Source: Cherax quadricarinatus (lineage: Eukaryota > Arthropoda > Malacostraca > Decapoda > Parastacidae). Taken from it: a stretch of DNA of 64,000 bases. This document shows positions 22,785-34,148 of this stretch, in pieces (the first letter of the stretch is position 1; each line of letters starts with the position of its first letter). The notes beneath the pieces were generated by a model. It had not been told where the DNA came from. It saw nothing but the letters and a program-made list of their open reading frames with translations, and searched no databases. The stretch covers positions 21,607,614 to 21,671,613 of the forward strand of contig NC_091308.1 in assembly GCF_038502225.1 (NCBI RefSeq). Reading direction: 5' to 3'. A program made the position numbers and the translations under genes.

Positions 22785-24108
22785 TAAAATCTTTTAATGA
22801 GGACAGTGAGGCTCGGGTTAGTGTGTGTAGAAGAGAGGGAGATTACTTCCCGGTAAAAGTAAGTCTTAGACAGGGATGTGTAATGTCACCATGGCTGTTT
22901 AATACATTTATAGATGGGGTTGTAGAAGAAGTAAATACTAGGGTGTTGGGGAAAGGGGTGGGATTAAATTATGGGGAATCAAATACAAAATGGGAATTGA
23001 CACAGTTACTTTTTGCTGATGATACTGTGCATATGGGAGATTCTAAAGGAAAGTTGCAAAGGTTAGTGGACAAGTTTGGGAGGGTGTGTAAAGGTAGAAA
23101 GTTGAAAGTGATCATAGATAAGAGTAAGGTGATGAGGGTGTCAAATGATTTAGATAAAGAAAAATTGGATATCACACTGGAGAGACGGAGTATGGAAGAA
23201 GAGAATGTTTTTAGATATTTGAGAGTTGACGTGACAGCGGATGGGTTTATGAGGGATGAGGTTAACCATAGAACTGATGAAGGAAAAAAGGTGAGTGGTG
23301 CATTGAGGTACATGTGGAGACAAAAAATGTTATCCATGGAGGCAAAGGAGTGTATGAAAGTATAGTGGTACCAACACTCTTATATGGGTGTGAAGCTTAG
23401 GTTGTAAATGCTGCAGCGAGGAAGCAGTTGGAGGCAGTGGAGATGTCCTGTCTAAGAGCAATGTGCAGTGTAAATAGTATGCAGAAAATTCAGAATGTGG
23501 AAATTAGGAGAAGGTGTGGAGTTAATAAAAGTATTAGTCAGAGGGCTGAAGAGGGGCTATTGAGGTGGTTTGGTCATTTAAAGAGAATGGATCAAAGTAG
23601 AATGACATGGAGAGTGTATAAATCTGTAAGGGTAGGAAGGTGGGGTAGGAGTCATCCTCAAAAAGTTGGAGGGAGGGGGTAAAGGAGGTTTTGTGGGTGA
23701 GAAGCTTGGACTTTCAGCAAGTGTGCGCGAGCGTCTTAGGTACGAGTGAATGGAGACGGATGGTTTTTGGGACCTGATGAGCTGTTGGTGTGTGAGCAGG
23801 GTAATATTTAGTGAAGGGATTCAGGGAAACCAGTTATTTTTATAGAGTTGGATTTGAGTACTGGAAATGGGAAGTACAATGCCTGCACTTTAAAGGAGGG
23901 GTTTGGGATATTGGCAGGTTGGAGGGATATGTTATATATCTTTACATATGCTTCTAAACTGTTGTAGCTGGGCACCTCTGCAAAAACAATGATTATGTAT
24001 GAGTGAGGTGAAAGTGTTGAATGATGATGAAAGTAATTTCTTTTTGGGAATTTTTTCTTTCTTTTTGGGTCACCATGCCTCAGTGGGAGATGGCCGACTT
24101 GTTGAAAA
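22785..24108 (+). pseudogene. RTE-type retrotransposon A, right part (RT C-terminus and 3' UTR)
   Basis: Resumes the element broken at 5848: GLRQGCVMSPWLFNTFIDG in its decayed form, F-A-D-D in LLFADDTVHMGD (about 23016), the KVSGALRYMWRQK block, a stop/frameshift near 23360, then LLRWFGHLKRMDQS (23428-23682) and the family 3' UTR ending CCATGCCTCAGTGGGAGATG plus an A run (24105-24116). Together with 4963-5848 it forms one 5'-truncated copy older than the LTR element. Confidence 0.85.
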
Positions 24109-24116
24109 AAAAAAAA

Positions 24117-24740
24117 TTAATAGCTCATGTGTGAGTATGAAATTTCATCTAAGCTGCCTCCTGGGGTGACTTCTGCTAAAACATTCTTTGCTACATTCCT
24201 CCATTTTACATGTCTCAAGTTGAAATCCCCCAGTAGCAAGATGTTTGGAGTAGGAGTTGGGAGATTTTCCAGACAGTGGTCAATTTTCAAAAAACTGTTT
24301 CTAGAATTGCTGGAAGTTGCATCCAGAGGTATGTATACAACCACAATGACAAGGTTTTGGTTTTCAATCTTTGCTGCCAATACTTCAACTGCCTCATTTG
24401 AAGTGTTTAGTAATTCTGAGAAAATGAGCAACTGTGATGTATAGGCTAAATCCCCCTTGCTGCCTGTTTGATGTTGCATCTGAATATTTCTTAGTCAATA
24501 TGATCCTTTATGTGGGTCTCTGTGAAAGGAGCAAACATTGCATTTGACTCTATGAACAGTCCCTTGATTATAGGTATTTTGTTGTTTGTTGATGGCTTTA
24601 GACTCTGTATATTTACAAAGATAAATGTCATCATATTGATGGATTATAGGGGAGGCTTTGTTTTCTGGCATTAATATCTGTTGTTCTGGAGTGGAGGCCA
24701 ATGACTGCCCCTCCACTCCAGAAGTGTTTTCAGTTGGCAT
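24117..24740 (-). pseudogene. LINE (jockey/CR1-like) endonuclease fragment
   Basis: The upper part (24740-24495) resembles the start of a LINE endonuclease region (LCKYTESKAINKQQNTY, VHRVKCNVCSF). The lower part (24479-24117) shows VEVLAAKIENQNLVIVVVYI and the motif NILLLGDFN, the GDFN block of apurinic-type endonucleases. The two are in different frames. It could belong to the same family as the fragments at 0.7-4.1 kb. Confidence 0.7.
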
Positions 24741-24779
24741 AAGATTTCTGTTATTTCTTGGCAGTCTGTCTTAGTCTTT

Positions 24780-25935
24780 TCTCATAGTAGTGGAAGCCAT
24801 AGAAGTAACATTAGTAAAGAAGTGGTAGTCATAGTAGTAGTCACAGTAGCAGTAGTAGTAGTAGTAATCACAGTAGTAGTAGTAGTATAGTGGTAGCAGT
24901 CATAGTAGTATAGTAGTAGTAGTATAGTAGTATTAGTATAATAGTAGTATAGTAGTAGTAGTATAGTAGTAGTAGTAGTAGTAGTATAGTAGTAGTATAG
25001 TAATAGTAGTAGTATAGTAGTAGTATAGTAATAGTAGTATAGTAATAGTAGTATAGTAATAGTAGTAGTATAGTAATAGTATAGTAATAGTAGTATAGTA
25101 ATAGTAGTAGTATAGTAATAGTATAGTAATAGTAGTATAGTAATAGTAGTATAGTAATAGTAGTATAGTAATAGTAGTATAGTAGTAGTAGTAGTACAGT
25201 AGTAGGATAGTAGTATAGTAGTAGTAGTATAGTAGTAGTAGTATAGTAGTACAGTAGTATAGTAGTACAGTAGTATAGTAGTAGTAGTAGTATAGTAGTA
25301 GTAGTATAGTAGTAGTAGTATAGTAATAGTAGTAGTATAGTAGTAGTAGTAGTAGTACAGTAGTAGTATAGTAGTGGTAGTATAGTAGTAGTAGTATAGT
25401 AGTAGTAGTGGTATGGTGGTGGTATGGTGGTGGTAGTGGTGGTATGGTGAGTGTTAGGTGTGGTGGTGGTGGTATGGTGGTGTGGTGTGGTGGTGGTGGT
25501 ATAGGTGGTGGTGGTGGTGGTGGTGGAGTGGTGGTGGTGGTGGTGGTGTAGTAGGTGGTGTAGGTAGGTGGTGGTATGGTGGTAGTGGTATGTAGGTAGT
25601 GGTGGTGGTGGTGGAGTATGTGGTGGTATGAGTGTAGTAGTGGTAGGTAGTGTAGTGAGTGGTAGTGGTGGCAGTATGGGAAATATGTAGTGGAGTAGCA
25701 GCATGGTGGTATGAGTAGTGGTAGGTGGTCATGTTGGCCATAACAGGTTGTAGGTAGTGGTCATAGTAATGTGGTAGTATGGTCATGGTGAATGGTAGTG
25801 GTAGTGGTAGGAAGTATAGTAGTAGTAGAAGTATAGTAGTAGTAGTAGTCATGGTAGTAGTAGTAGTAGTCATGGTAGTAGTAGTAGTAGTCATAGTAGT
25901 ACTAGTAAATGAGTGGTAGTCAAAGTAGTAAAGGA
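24780..25935 (+). repeat. TAG/GTG trinucleotide-repeat field, ~1.15 kb
   Basis: Mostly TAG triplets broken by TATAG steps (24830-25430), then GTG-rich triplets (25405-25680), then TAG again. It directly abuts the 3' end of the Penelope-like remnant at 25936-27758. Long Tyr/Thr/Leu or His/Pro frames over it are artefacts. Confidence 0.95.
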
Positions 25936-26159
25936 TGGTGGCAGTGGCAGCGGCAGCAGCAAGAGGAGGAGGGTAAGTCTAAGGACAAGAAAAGGAGTAC
26001 TGCAGGAGAGCTAAGGGCCCACAAGGTGTAGGACCAAAAACACAGGGAAAGGGGGAGAGGGGAAGGAACTGAGAGACAGAACACACTAGGCAGAAGAAAA
26101 GAAAACAAAGAAATATGGGAAAAAAAGGAAAAGAGAAATAGTATGGAGAGATGAAAGAA

Positions 26160-27601
26160 TCATGTCCAGTCACAAGCATTCTGAAGTTTGGAGCATTTGA
26201 CAATGTAAGGAAAAAGGAAGGCATCTACAGAGACAAAGCGAGGACTAAGATTCATTAAAAGAAAGGTGTGTACTATAAGGGATGCTTCAAAAAGATGGCA
26301 GCTGTAAAGGCTAGAAGTAGGATACAGTTTTAGCAGAGAACCAGTCAATAGGATGACTATGATCTCTAACATGACAGAAAAAGGCATTACTGGTGTTGGC
26401 AAGTCTTACACTTTTTTATGCTCTTTAAGTCAGTTAGAAAGAGAGCAGCCCATTTCTCCAAAGTACTGAAGGGGACAAGAGGAGCATGAAACAAGAGTAG
26501 ATACCAAGGGTATCAATTGCAGGTGGAAGGAGAAGAGTTATGAACTAGATTACTGCAAAGGGTGTTAGTTTGGTGAAAAGTAAGTTTGATGTCTAGGGAA
26601 TGAACAGAGTTGTTGAAATTAGAAAGACTGGAAGAATAGGGAAGGCAGAGAATAATAGATTTCACAGTAGAAGTCTGGGAAAGAAGAAAGTCTGTTTAGC
26701 ACATGAAAAGGCAGAGTTTATGAAACTGGAGGGGTACCCAAGACAAGAAAATGAATTGCAAAGAGTGGAAATTTCCAATTTGAGGAATGAAGGGTCACAA
26801 ATGTGGAAAGAAAGCATGGAGAAAGAAAGAAATAAGAACACTTTTCTTGACAGAGGGAGCATGGTAAGAAAATGTACATGCTACTGGGCATGGGTTTGCA
26901 GTAAACAGAAAAAGGAAGCCTGTAGCCAAGAAGGACATGTGTATCAAGGAAAGGAAGCAAAGAATTAGTTTCCCTTTCAGAGTTATGTGATCTACATAAT
27001 GGAGCCAGAGGGAAGGGCACACACCAATAGTAGGAAGGATAACATAGCAATGCCCAAGATTTGATAATAAATTTACCCAGCAAGGAAAAGGAGTGTGTCC
27101 ACACAAAGGCAAATCAGACCAAGGAAAATATCAGTAGGAATAGGAAGATGAAGTAACCTTTTATTAGCCTTCACTCTGCGAAAATTAAGATCATCATCAA
27201 GAGGAACAAGTCAACACTAAGCATCTTACAGCTCTGTAGAGGACAAACACGTCTGATGAAGTCTTGAGAGTGATGGAGGCGAGGAGAAGGAAAAGTACCA
27301 AAAAAGGGAGTGAGAATTTTGGCAAGCCAAGAGGCAAGAGATTACAAGATAGAACCTCTGGGGAATATGATAGGATGTAGAGGAATAACAGGTTTATGAG
27401 TTTTAGGAAGATCACAAAAATAAGGCAGAGAGGGACAAATAACATGGAAACTACTACTATTGCCCTCCTTTGCTCCCTTTCTATATCTTGTGACAAACTA
27501 CTACCCCTACTTGCCACTATCACTACTACTTTCATTACCAACATTACCATGACCAATACAACTTTTTCTTTTGCTCTTTCTCCTGTCCCTGTCCTCCTCA
27601 C
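26160..27601 (-). pseudogene. Penelope-like RT and GIY-YIG remnants
   Basis: Frames are scrambled but recognisable. The RT part is at 27480-26600: a decayed LPLGLPKF..PFLVLF..ITLKTSSDV block, then NSLLPFLDTHVL and FSVYCKP (about 27000-26930; the usual PFLD..V and FSVYRKPT of Penelope RT), and CDPSFLKLEISTLCNSF. The endonuclease part is at 26500-26160, matching the end of the intact domain at 15354-15007 (HLFEASLIVHTF; IVKCSKLQN). Multiple stops and frameshifts show it is long dead. Confidence 0.7.
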
Positions 27602-27644
27602 CTATATATACATACTGGCTCACTCACTCTCTTCTGTGTATGCC

Positions 27645-27690
27645 ATGTGGCTCATGAATGGTCTGAGACAGACTGAAATATCGTCATAAG
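27645..27690 (+). ncRNA. Decayed hammerhead-ribozyme-like motif in a Penelope-like end
   Basis: Core-like CTCATGAAT is followed by a stem-loop GGTCT-GAGAC-AGACT, then GAAATATC and GTCATAAG. This lines up with the motif at 41821-41860 (GGTCC-AAGTC-GGGCC, GAAACATC, GTCATAAG). The core here differs by one base from the consensus CTGATGA. Stem I is not preserved, so activity is not expected. Confidence 0.45.
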
Positions 27691-27758
27691 CTTTTCTTTC
27701 TCCTCCATGCAGGTTATTTGTATATTGTTCCAGTCACAGTATTGTGCCTTTTTTGTTC

Positions 27759-28473
27759 TTTTTGAGAGAAACTAGATATGTCAATATAGTACTTACTATA
27801 TATACACCTTGCATCAATTTGACTGCAATAAAGAAGTGTGCATAGCTCAGCTGCAGTAGCTTTGTTTTCATACTGGTACCCCCCCCTCCCTCTGCTACTC
27901 TTAACTGGTATCTGACAAGATACTGCAGCAAGATACTGGCCCATGCTAGGCAGATTCAATTCACACCCACCTACAACCACTCATAAAAACAAAAGAAAGG
28001 ACACCGCAGCAGGAATACTGGCTTATGCGAGGCAGGTGCGACTCGCACCCACTCATGTACTGGTCTGACCTATTTTTAAAGCTACCCAAATCAAAATACA
28101 GTGAGATCTTCAGTTTCATTCTACTTCACACTGTTGGATAAGACTGGAGCATATGATCATTTTAATATCTCAGCATGTAAGTGATTTATACTAAATATAT
28201 CTTACAATTCATACTAACTTAATCTCAAGATACATTTGTTACTTGGGAATTTAGCATGTCCATCACATGATTTCAAACAGTTCAAACATCAGTCTAACTC
28301 AAAATCATAGTGGCTCTTAGTTCCTCAGGATGGTAGTCTAATCTTAAATTCTGAATCATGAACTTCTGCATACAATACTACCCTTTCTTAGGACCAGGAA
28401 GAGCCAGTCTAATAGGTTTATTCCGGATGAGGCCAGTCCACATATTAACATTAGAAAGCTTGCCATTTCTTAC
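27759..28473. other. Probable intron sequence of the kinase gene
   Basis: Unique-looking sequence without transposon hallmarks. A short near-duplicate pair occurs (GGATACTGGCCCATGC.AGGCAG at about 27931 and AATACTGGCTTATGCGAGGCAG at about 28013). No exon is recognised. Confidence 0.4.
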
Positions 28474-28511
28474 CTTGCAGTGCGGTGTGGGGAAGGGCAC
28501 CCTCTGGAGGC
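28474..28511 (-). CDS. msn: Candidate 38-nt microexon of the msn/MAP4K4-type kinase gene
   Basis: On the minus strand TTCCACTTTCAG ends at 28512, then 38 bases, then GTAAGAAA from 28473: strong acceptor and donor. The upstream exon (34148-33721) ends two bases into a codon (CT), and the first G here completes Leu. The frame then stays open (PPEGALPHTALQ) and leaves one base for the next exon. It lies in unique intron DNA in the right order and strand. The peptide itself is not recognised, so this rests on splice sites and phase. A chance match is possible. Confidence 0.5.
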
Positions 28512-29748
28512 CTGAAAGTGGAATAGTCGAACCTGTTTAGCAGGGAAAGAGTGGAAGATTGGCCCGTTAGTGCGTTAGTGGGTTATTGGCATCCACACCA
28601 AACACCAGAGGGCATGCAAAACTAAAGCTACTTAATGCAGCATTAAACTCATAGGTCAACTTTTGCAAATAAATATTAATAACATAAACATATGATTGCA
28701 AATACTAATTTTATTATGATGCATAAGATACATCTAGTGACATTATTAGAAACCAAGTCAAAATAGGTTAGACAATTATAGTGTAAAAAGCTGAAAGTAC
28801 AGGTAAATAAAAGCACATTCTATAATAAAAAAATCAGCTCACAACTCTAATTTTCTTGAATGCTCAGTATACGGACATTGTTAATATTGATCTTAACTAG
28901 TTTTACCCATAAAGATTCTCCCAACTGAGTGAATACCTTAAAAATACTGAATAACTGAAATAAAATTCTCATCCTGGTAGTTTTAAGAGCTCACCATTAC
29001 CCATTTTTAAACATGCAAATCATTTATTTATTCTTTCTTAAGCTCCTACAATCTCTATCATAAAATGAAGTCCCTTATCTGATATCATTCAATATGACAG
29101 GTGTTATGGGCACTAGAAGCACCAGCTGCAGTAGGAATTTATTATCACATTCATAGAATTAATAATTTACAATTCAAACATTTTTCTATACCATAATGAA
29201 ATGACATATAAGCTTTCAAAATAACTGTTAAATTTCTAATTGCTTTTGTAAAATACAAGCAAGACAAGGTAACTTTGGTACTATAAATCAAGATAGAGGA
29301 CAGAAGTCTCATGCAAAATCAAAACAGTGTTAGTATCATTAGGAAGGCTATGAAGGAGCAATAAAAGTCTATAAAAGCATTCCAGGTAAAAAGAGTAACA
29401 TTATAAGATGCAATTTAAAGTTTGAGATGTGAGAAAGGCCTAACAAATCTATCTAAAATCCAATCTGAATTAACCCCAATGAAAACTTAAGATAAAAACC
29501 TCTGGGTAAGGTATATATAGATCCCAATATTTGCAACTGTTGCAGGTGAATAAACTTTCAAAGGCATAAACAAAGCTTAATGATAAAGGACAGTGAGCAC
29601 TTCCAGTTGTTTCACTGTTTTTGTACTTTATTAAGGTTTCAGTGAAGACTGCAGAATTAAATTGTATTTAGAACACACACACATGTACCTGTTACATTAC
29701 AAACTATGGACTGGGGAAGTACATGCTAACTTACGCCGAACTATTAGG
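28512..29748. other. Unique AT-rich intron sequence
   Basis: No transposon hallmark, ORF or exon was recognised. Confidence 0.4.
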
Positions 29749-29750
29749 TA

Positions 29751-30932
29751 CAGGTTGGCCATCACTAATCCGGCATCATCAGGACCTATAGGATGCTGGA
29801 TTAGTGATTTTGCCGAATTACAGTGGTTAGGTTAGTATACACTTAACCCAATGGTGATATTTACGAATCGTTGATTTCACCCTTTTTACGCCCTATTTTT
29901 GCCCCATTCCATTGTTCTAGTCTACCAAACTCATAGCTATTTTGCTAGTACGTATTCCTTCTATTCTGTTGACCAAGGGCAAGAAACTGCCCATTCACCT
30001 ATTTCAACTACCCAGTAAAGTGGTCAGAAATCAGTAATTTGGCAAATTTCAAAGAAATTTCAAAATATGCCAATTTCAAAATAGGGCCTAGAATAAACAA
30101 TGCAAACATTCCTAGCACTAAAATAACATTTTCTCTGTTCATTAGTCATGTCTCCAGGCCCCTCTTATATTATGCTTGCTTTCCATTTTGAATTTTTATT
30201 CACACAGAAAATAAAAGATTTACTGTTATACAGACTATTGCATTATTGTAATAATTGTATAAATAATGTCACCCCATTCATGACTGCATATTAGACCAGC
30301 AAGTTGGACAAGTATTGGATGGTGACGTCATTTGTTTACTCTTGAACACTGGCAAAAATCGAACAGTTCTGCTACTTTGAGCTCAATTTTAAGGTTCTGA
30401 TGTGAAACCAATCAAAATTATATCTATTTCTGTAATGTATCTGCCATTCTATCAAATGAGACCAAAACAACGAGAATACAACCATACAAACCACACGATA
30501 TAGTCGCAGTTTTTTATCATTATGCACTGTGTGCTGCAGGATTGTTTTTTATATAGTGCACACTTACCACACAAACCTATTCTCTCATATGTAAACCCAA
30601 ATTTACTGGTCACAGCTTATCTGAGTGAGCTGAGCTCATGGTGACTGACAGTGGCTTCAAAGCCACCTTATCTTTTATGGACAATCTACTGGGGTATGTG
30701 CTTTACACAACGAGAAGCATTTCTCTTATTTGCTGGAACCATAGCTAGGGCTAAAAGTGAGCAGGTTATAACAATAAATGTGGAAAAAGAAAATGGAATG
30801 ACTTATGCAGCAAGTAGCGCCACCAAACAGTAGCGGCAGGTTGGTGTGGTGTGAAATTATGCTAGTTGAAATTAGTGCCCGATTACTGATGGAACTGGAT
30901 TGCTGACTGCCAGATTAGTGATGGCCAACCTG
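29751..30932. mobile_element. TA-flanked composite DNA transposon derivative
   Basis: Terminal inverted repeats CAGGTTGGCCATCACTAATC and its complement (GATTAGTGATGGCCAACCTG), flanked by TA (29749-29750, 30933-30934), of pogo/Tigger style. Its middle (about 29850-30620) is homologous to the interior of the ~1.07-kb piggyBac-type MITEs but without their ends. Its right part is the segment also seen at 1361-1640. No transposase remains. Confidence 0.75.
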
Positions 30933-31154
30933 TACTTATTCCTAAGAAGAAATACAAGATATCTTCAACAAATCTTAGAATTATTCATTTTATAAACTGA
31001 TTGAGAACCCAAGTGTATGTAAATATACAGAAGAATTCAAAGCAGTCACATGTTCCATGCTTTCAAACATAACCCAATAAAAACAAAGAAATGCTAATGC
31101 AACCTCAACTATCTAGAGAAAATTTGGCAATTTTTTTTTATAAAATATGTAGTA

Positions 31155-33139
31155 GGTTGGTAGACAGCACCCACACAGGGAGGTACTACCGTCCTACCAA
31201 GTGAGTGTGAAGTGAAAGCCTGTAACTGTTTTACATGATGGTAGGATTGCTGGTGTCTTTTGTCTGTCTCATAAATATGCAAGATTACAGGTACGTCTTG
31301 CTACTTCTACTTGCACTTACGTCACACTACACATACATGTACATGTTAATTTATACACCCATATCTGAGTTTTCTTTGAATATTTCTTAATAGTTCTTGG
31401 TCTTATTACTTTTCCTTTTATATCCATGGGGAAGTGGAATAAGAATCTTTCCTCCATAAGCCATGCGTGTTGTAAAAGTCAACTAAAATGCCGGGAACAA
31501 TGGGCTAGTAACCCCTTTTCCTGTAATAATTACTAAAAAGAATAACAAGAAGAAAATTGTCAAAGTGGGAAGTCTGAATGTGTGTGGATGTTGTGCAAAT
31601 GATAAGAAAGAGATGATTGTGGATGTTATGAATGAGAAGCTGGATGTCCTGGCTTTAAGTGAAACAAAGCTGAAGGGGATGGGAGAGTTTCAGTGGAGAG
31701 GAATAAATGGGATTAGGTCAGGGGTTTCAAATACAGTTAGAGCTAAAGACAAAGTAGCAATAATGTTGAAGGATAAGTTATGGCAGGAAAAAAAAGGACT
31801 ACAAATGTATTAATTCAAGGATTATGTGGAGTAAAATAAAGGTTGGATGTGAAAAGTGGGTTATAGTAAACATATATGCACCTGGAGAAGAGAGAAGTGT
31901 AGAGGAGAGAGAGAGATTTTAAGAAAAATGTTGAGGGAATGTGTGGGGAGTTTTGAACCAACTGTGAGAGTAATGGTGGTTGGGGATTTCAATGCTAAAG
32001 TGGGCAAAAATGTTGTGGAGGGAGTAGTAGGTAAATCTGGGGTGCCAGGGGTAAATGAAAATGGGGAGCCTTTAATTGAGCTATGTGTAGAAAGAGTTTT
32101 GGTAATAAGTAATACATATTTTATGAAGAAGAGGATAAATAAATATACAAGGTATGATATAGCACGTAATGAAAGTAGTTTGTTAGATTATGTATTGGTG
32201 GATAAAAGGCTGATGGGTAGGCTCCAGGATGTACATGTTTATAGAGGGGCAACTGACATACCGGATCATTATTTAGTAGTAGCTACAGTTAGAGTAAGAG
32301 GTAGATGGGAAAAGAGGAAAATGGCAACAAGCAAAATGGAGGCGAAAGTGTATAAACTAAGGGAGGAAGTTCGGGTGAGATATAAACAACTATTGGCAGA
32401 AAGGTGGGCTGGTGCAAGTATGAGTAGTGGGGGGGTTGAAGAGGGTTGGAATAGTTTTAAAAATGCAGTATTAGAATGTGGGGCAGACGTTTGTGGCTAT
32501 AGGAGTGTGGGTGCAGGAGGAAAGAGGAGTGATTGGTGGAATGATCAAGTAAAGGGTGTGATAAACGAGAAAAAGGTAGCTTATAAGAGGCTGTTACAAA
32601 GCAGAAGTGTTATAAGAAGAGCAGAGTATATGGAGAGTAAAAGAAAGGTGAAGAGAGTGGTGAGAGAGTGTAAAAGGAGAGCAGATGATAGTGTGGGAGA
32701 GGCACTGTCAAGAAATTTTAATGAAAATAAGAAAAAATTTTGGAGATAAACAAGTTAAGAAAGCCTAGGGAATGAATGGATCTATCAGTTAAAAACAGAG
32801 TAGGGGAGTTAGTGGATGGGGAGATGGAGGTATTGAGTAGATGGCGGGAATATTTTGAGGAACTTCTAAATGTCGATGAAGAAAGGGAGGCAGTAATTTC
32901 ATGCACTGGCCAGGGAGGTATACCATCTTTTAGGAGTGAAGAAGAGCAGAATGTAAGTGTGGGGGAGGTGCTTGAGGCATTACATAGAATGACAGGGGGT
33001 AAAGCAGCTGGAACTGATGGGATCATGACAGAAATGTTAAAAGCAGGAGGAGATATATTGTTGGAGTGGTTGGTATTTTTGCTTAATAAATGTATGAAAG
33101 AGGGGAAGGTACCTAGGGATTGGCAGAGAGCATGTATAG
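31155..33139 (+). mobile_element. RTE-type retrotransposon C, 5'-complete and 3'-truncated
   Basis: Starts GGTTGGTAGACAGC like copy B and runs through leader, endonuclease, linker and the RT start, then stops at 33139 in the middle of DWQRACI, followed by unrelated intron sequence. Target-primed elements normally lose the 5' end, so later deletion is likely. Confidence 0.85.
31565..32749 (+). pseudogene. RTE endonuclease and linker (copy C)
   Basis: Endonuclease motifs in order: GSLNVCGCCAND, LDVLALSETKLKG (31640-31678; the ETK metal-binding Glu), a frameshift in the A run near 31790, then VMVVGDFNAKVG (31970-32007), NTYFMKKRINKYTRYD, LLDYVLVDKRLMG and PDHYLVVATVRVRG (near 32260; the other copies have SDHY, so the Ser is changed). 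The basic linker follows to 32749. The RT beginning (32776-33139: GKAAGTDGIMTEMLKAGG) is in another frame and is cut. Non-functional. Confidence 0.82.
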
Positions 33140-33720
33140 AAAAGGTTTTCTTACGATTTTTTATAAATTTTTCATATTTTTGAGGATGGCTTTCACTCAT
33201 GTTATAGTGGGTTTTACTCTGGCCACATTTATTTAGTAAAAAAAAATTGTCTTATGGCTGGTAATATTTGCTATTTTTACTTATGTTTGTAGGCAACTGT
33301 GGTTATGATTGCAGCAGGTAACTATTGTGGAACTGCCTGTCACATGTTTGTACAGTTATTGTACAGGATCACATCAACCCTCCCCACACATTTCTAAAAA
33401 GAGTAACAACTATAATGTAATGAATAAAAAATTTTTTTTTGAGTTCTGATGACTTACAAAGCTTGTAAAAAATTAGATTAGCTCTACTGAGGGCCTAATG
33501 AATGTAACCCTATTTTTTCCCATATATTCTTCAGTTCATTTTATAAAAAAAATTTTAACAGATGCCATTTTAAGGAACATAACTACTGTTTTAATCGACA
33601 GCCAACTGTATAAATCAATGATAGAATAACAAGCTTAAACTATCCTACTAAACTTTCTCAAACTAAAGAAATTATAATTACAAATTAAAAAAGGGATGAA
33701 AAACTTATCAAAGGACTTAC
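33140..33720. other. Intron sequence 3' of the Arg-Glu exon
   Basis: AT-rich, no repeat hallmark recognised. The donor GTAAGTCC of the upstream exon is at 33720-33713 on the minus strand. Confidence 0.5.
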
Positions 33721-34148
33721 AGTGGCTTTGGTGGATCAGATGCAAGGAGAGTTCCATCATTTCTCATACGGCCTTCATCATCTTCATCACTGGAATCTTC
33801 ATCGATAACAGCAGGAGGTGCAGGCGATTCATGCTTACTTCCGCCTCCGTTTTGACGACTTTTATCTTGTTCTCGTCGCTCTCGTTCCCTTTCTCTTTCT
33901 CGTTCACGTTCACGTTCACGTTCCCTCTCCCTCTCCCGTTCCCGCTCACGCTCTCTATCTCTTTCCCTCTCACGTTCCCTTTCACGGTCTCTTTCTGCCC
34001 TTTCACGTTCTCTGTCTCTTTCTGCTCGTTCTGCTCTTTCCCGCTCACTTCTGTCTGCACGTTCTCTTTCACTTCTTTCTCTTTCTCTGTCTCTGTCATT
34101 AGCGACTGCCCCAAGCTCATTCAGGTGCTGAGCAAGCATATCCAAGTC
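33721..34148 (-). CDS. msn: msn/MAP4K4-type kinase exon with Arg-Glu repeat and acidic end
   Basis: The acceptor is TTGGACTGCAG (ending 34149) and the donor CT|GTAAGTCC. The exon is 428 nt, enters in phase 0 and leaves two bases. It starts DLDMLAQHLNELG, resembling the DLTALAKELR segment of vertebrate MAP4K4/TNIK. Next comes about 80 residues of Arg-Glu/Arg-Asp dipeptides (about 34095-33890), then KHESPAPPAVIDEDSSDEDD and the end NDGTLLASDPPKPL, the conserved linker before the CNH domain. These kinases are Ste20-type GCK-IV enzymes acting upstream of JNK in the cytoplasm and at the cell cortex. The dipeptide tract is far longer than I expect for the family. Confidence 0.88.

Larger units (their letters stand above)
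25936..27758 (-). mobile_element. Penelope-like element, decayed, with an inverted hammerhead-type end
   Basis: On the minus strand: an inverted end (complement of about 27640-27758), RT remnant, GIY-YIG remnant, 3' UTR (26160-25940, similar to 14800-15000 of the first copy: AAGAGGAGGAGG, AGTACTGCAGGAGAGCTAAG), then the trinucleotide field. The inverted end includes CCAGTCACAGTATTGTGCCTTTTTT on the plus strand, split over 27730-27758. Target duplication was not identified. Confidence 0.75.

Noticed and set aside
24868..25894. Frames rich in Thr/Tyr/Leu and His/Pro on the minus strand
   Set aside because: Translations of the TAG/GTG repeat field with no conserved domain.
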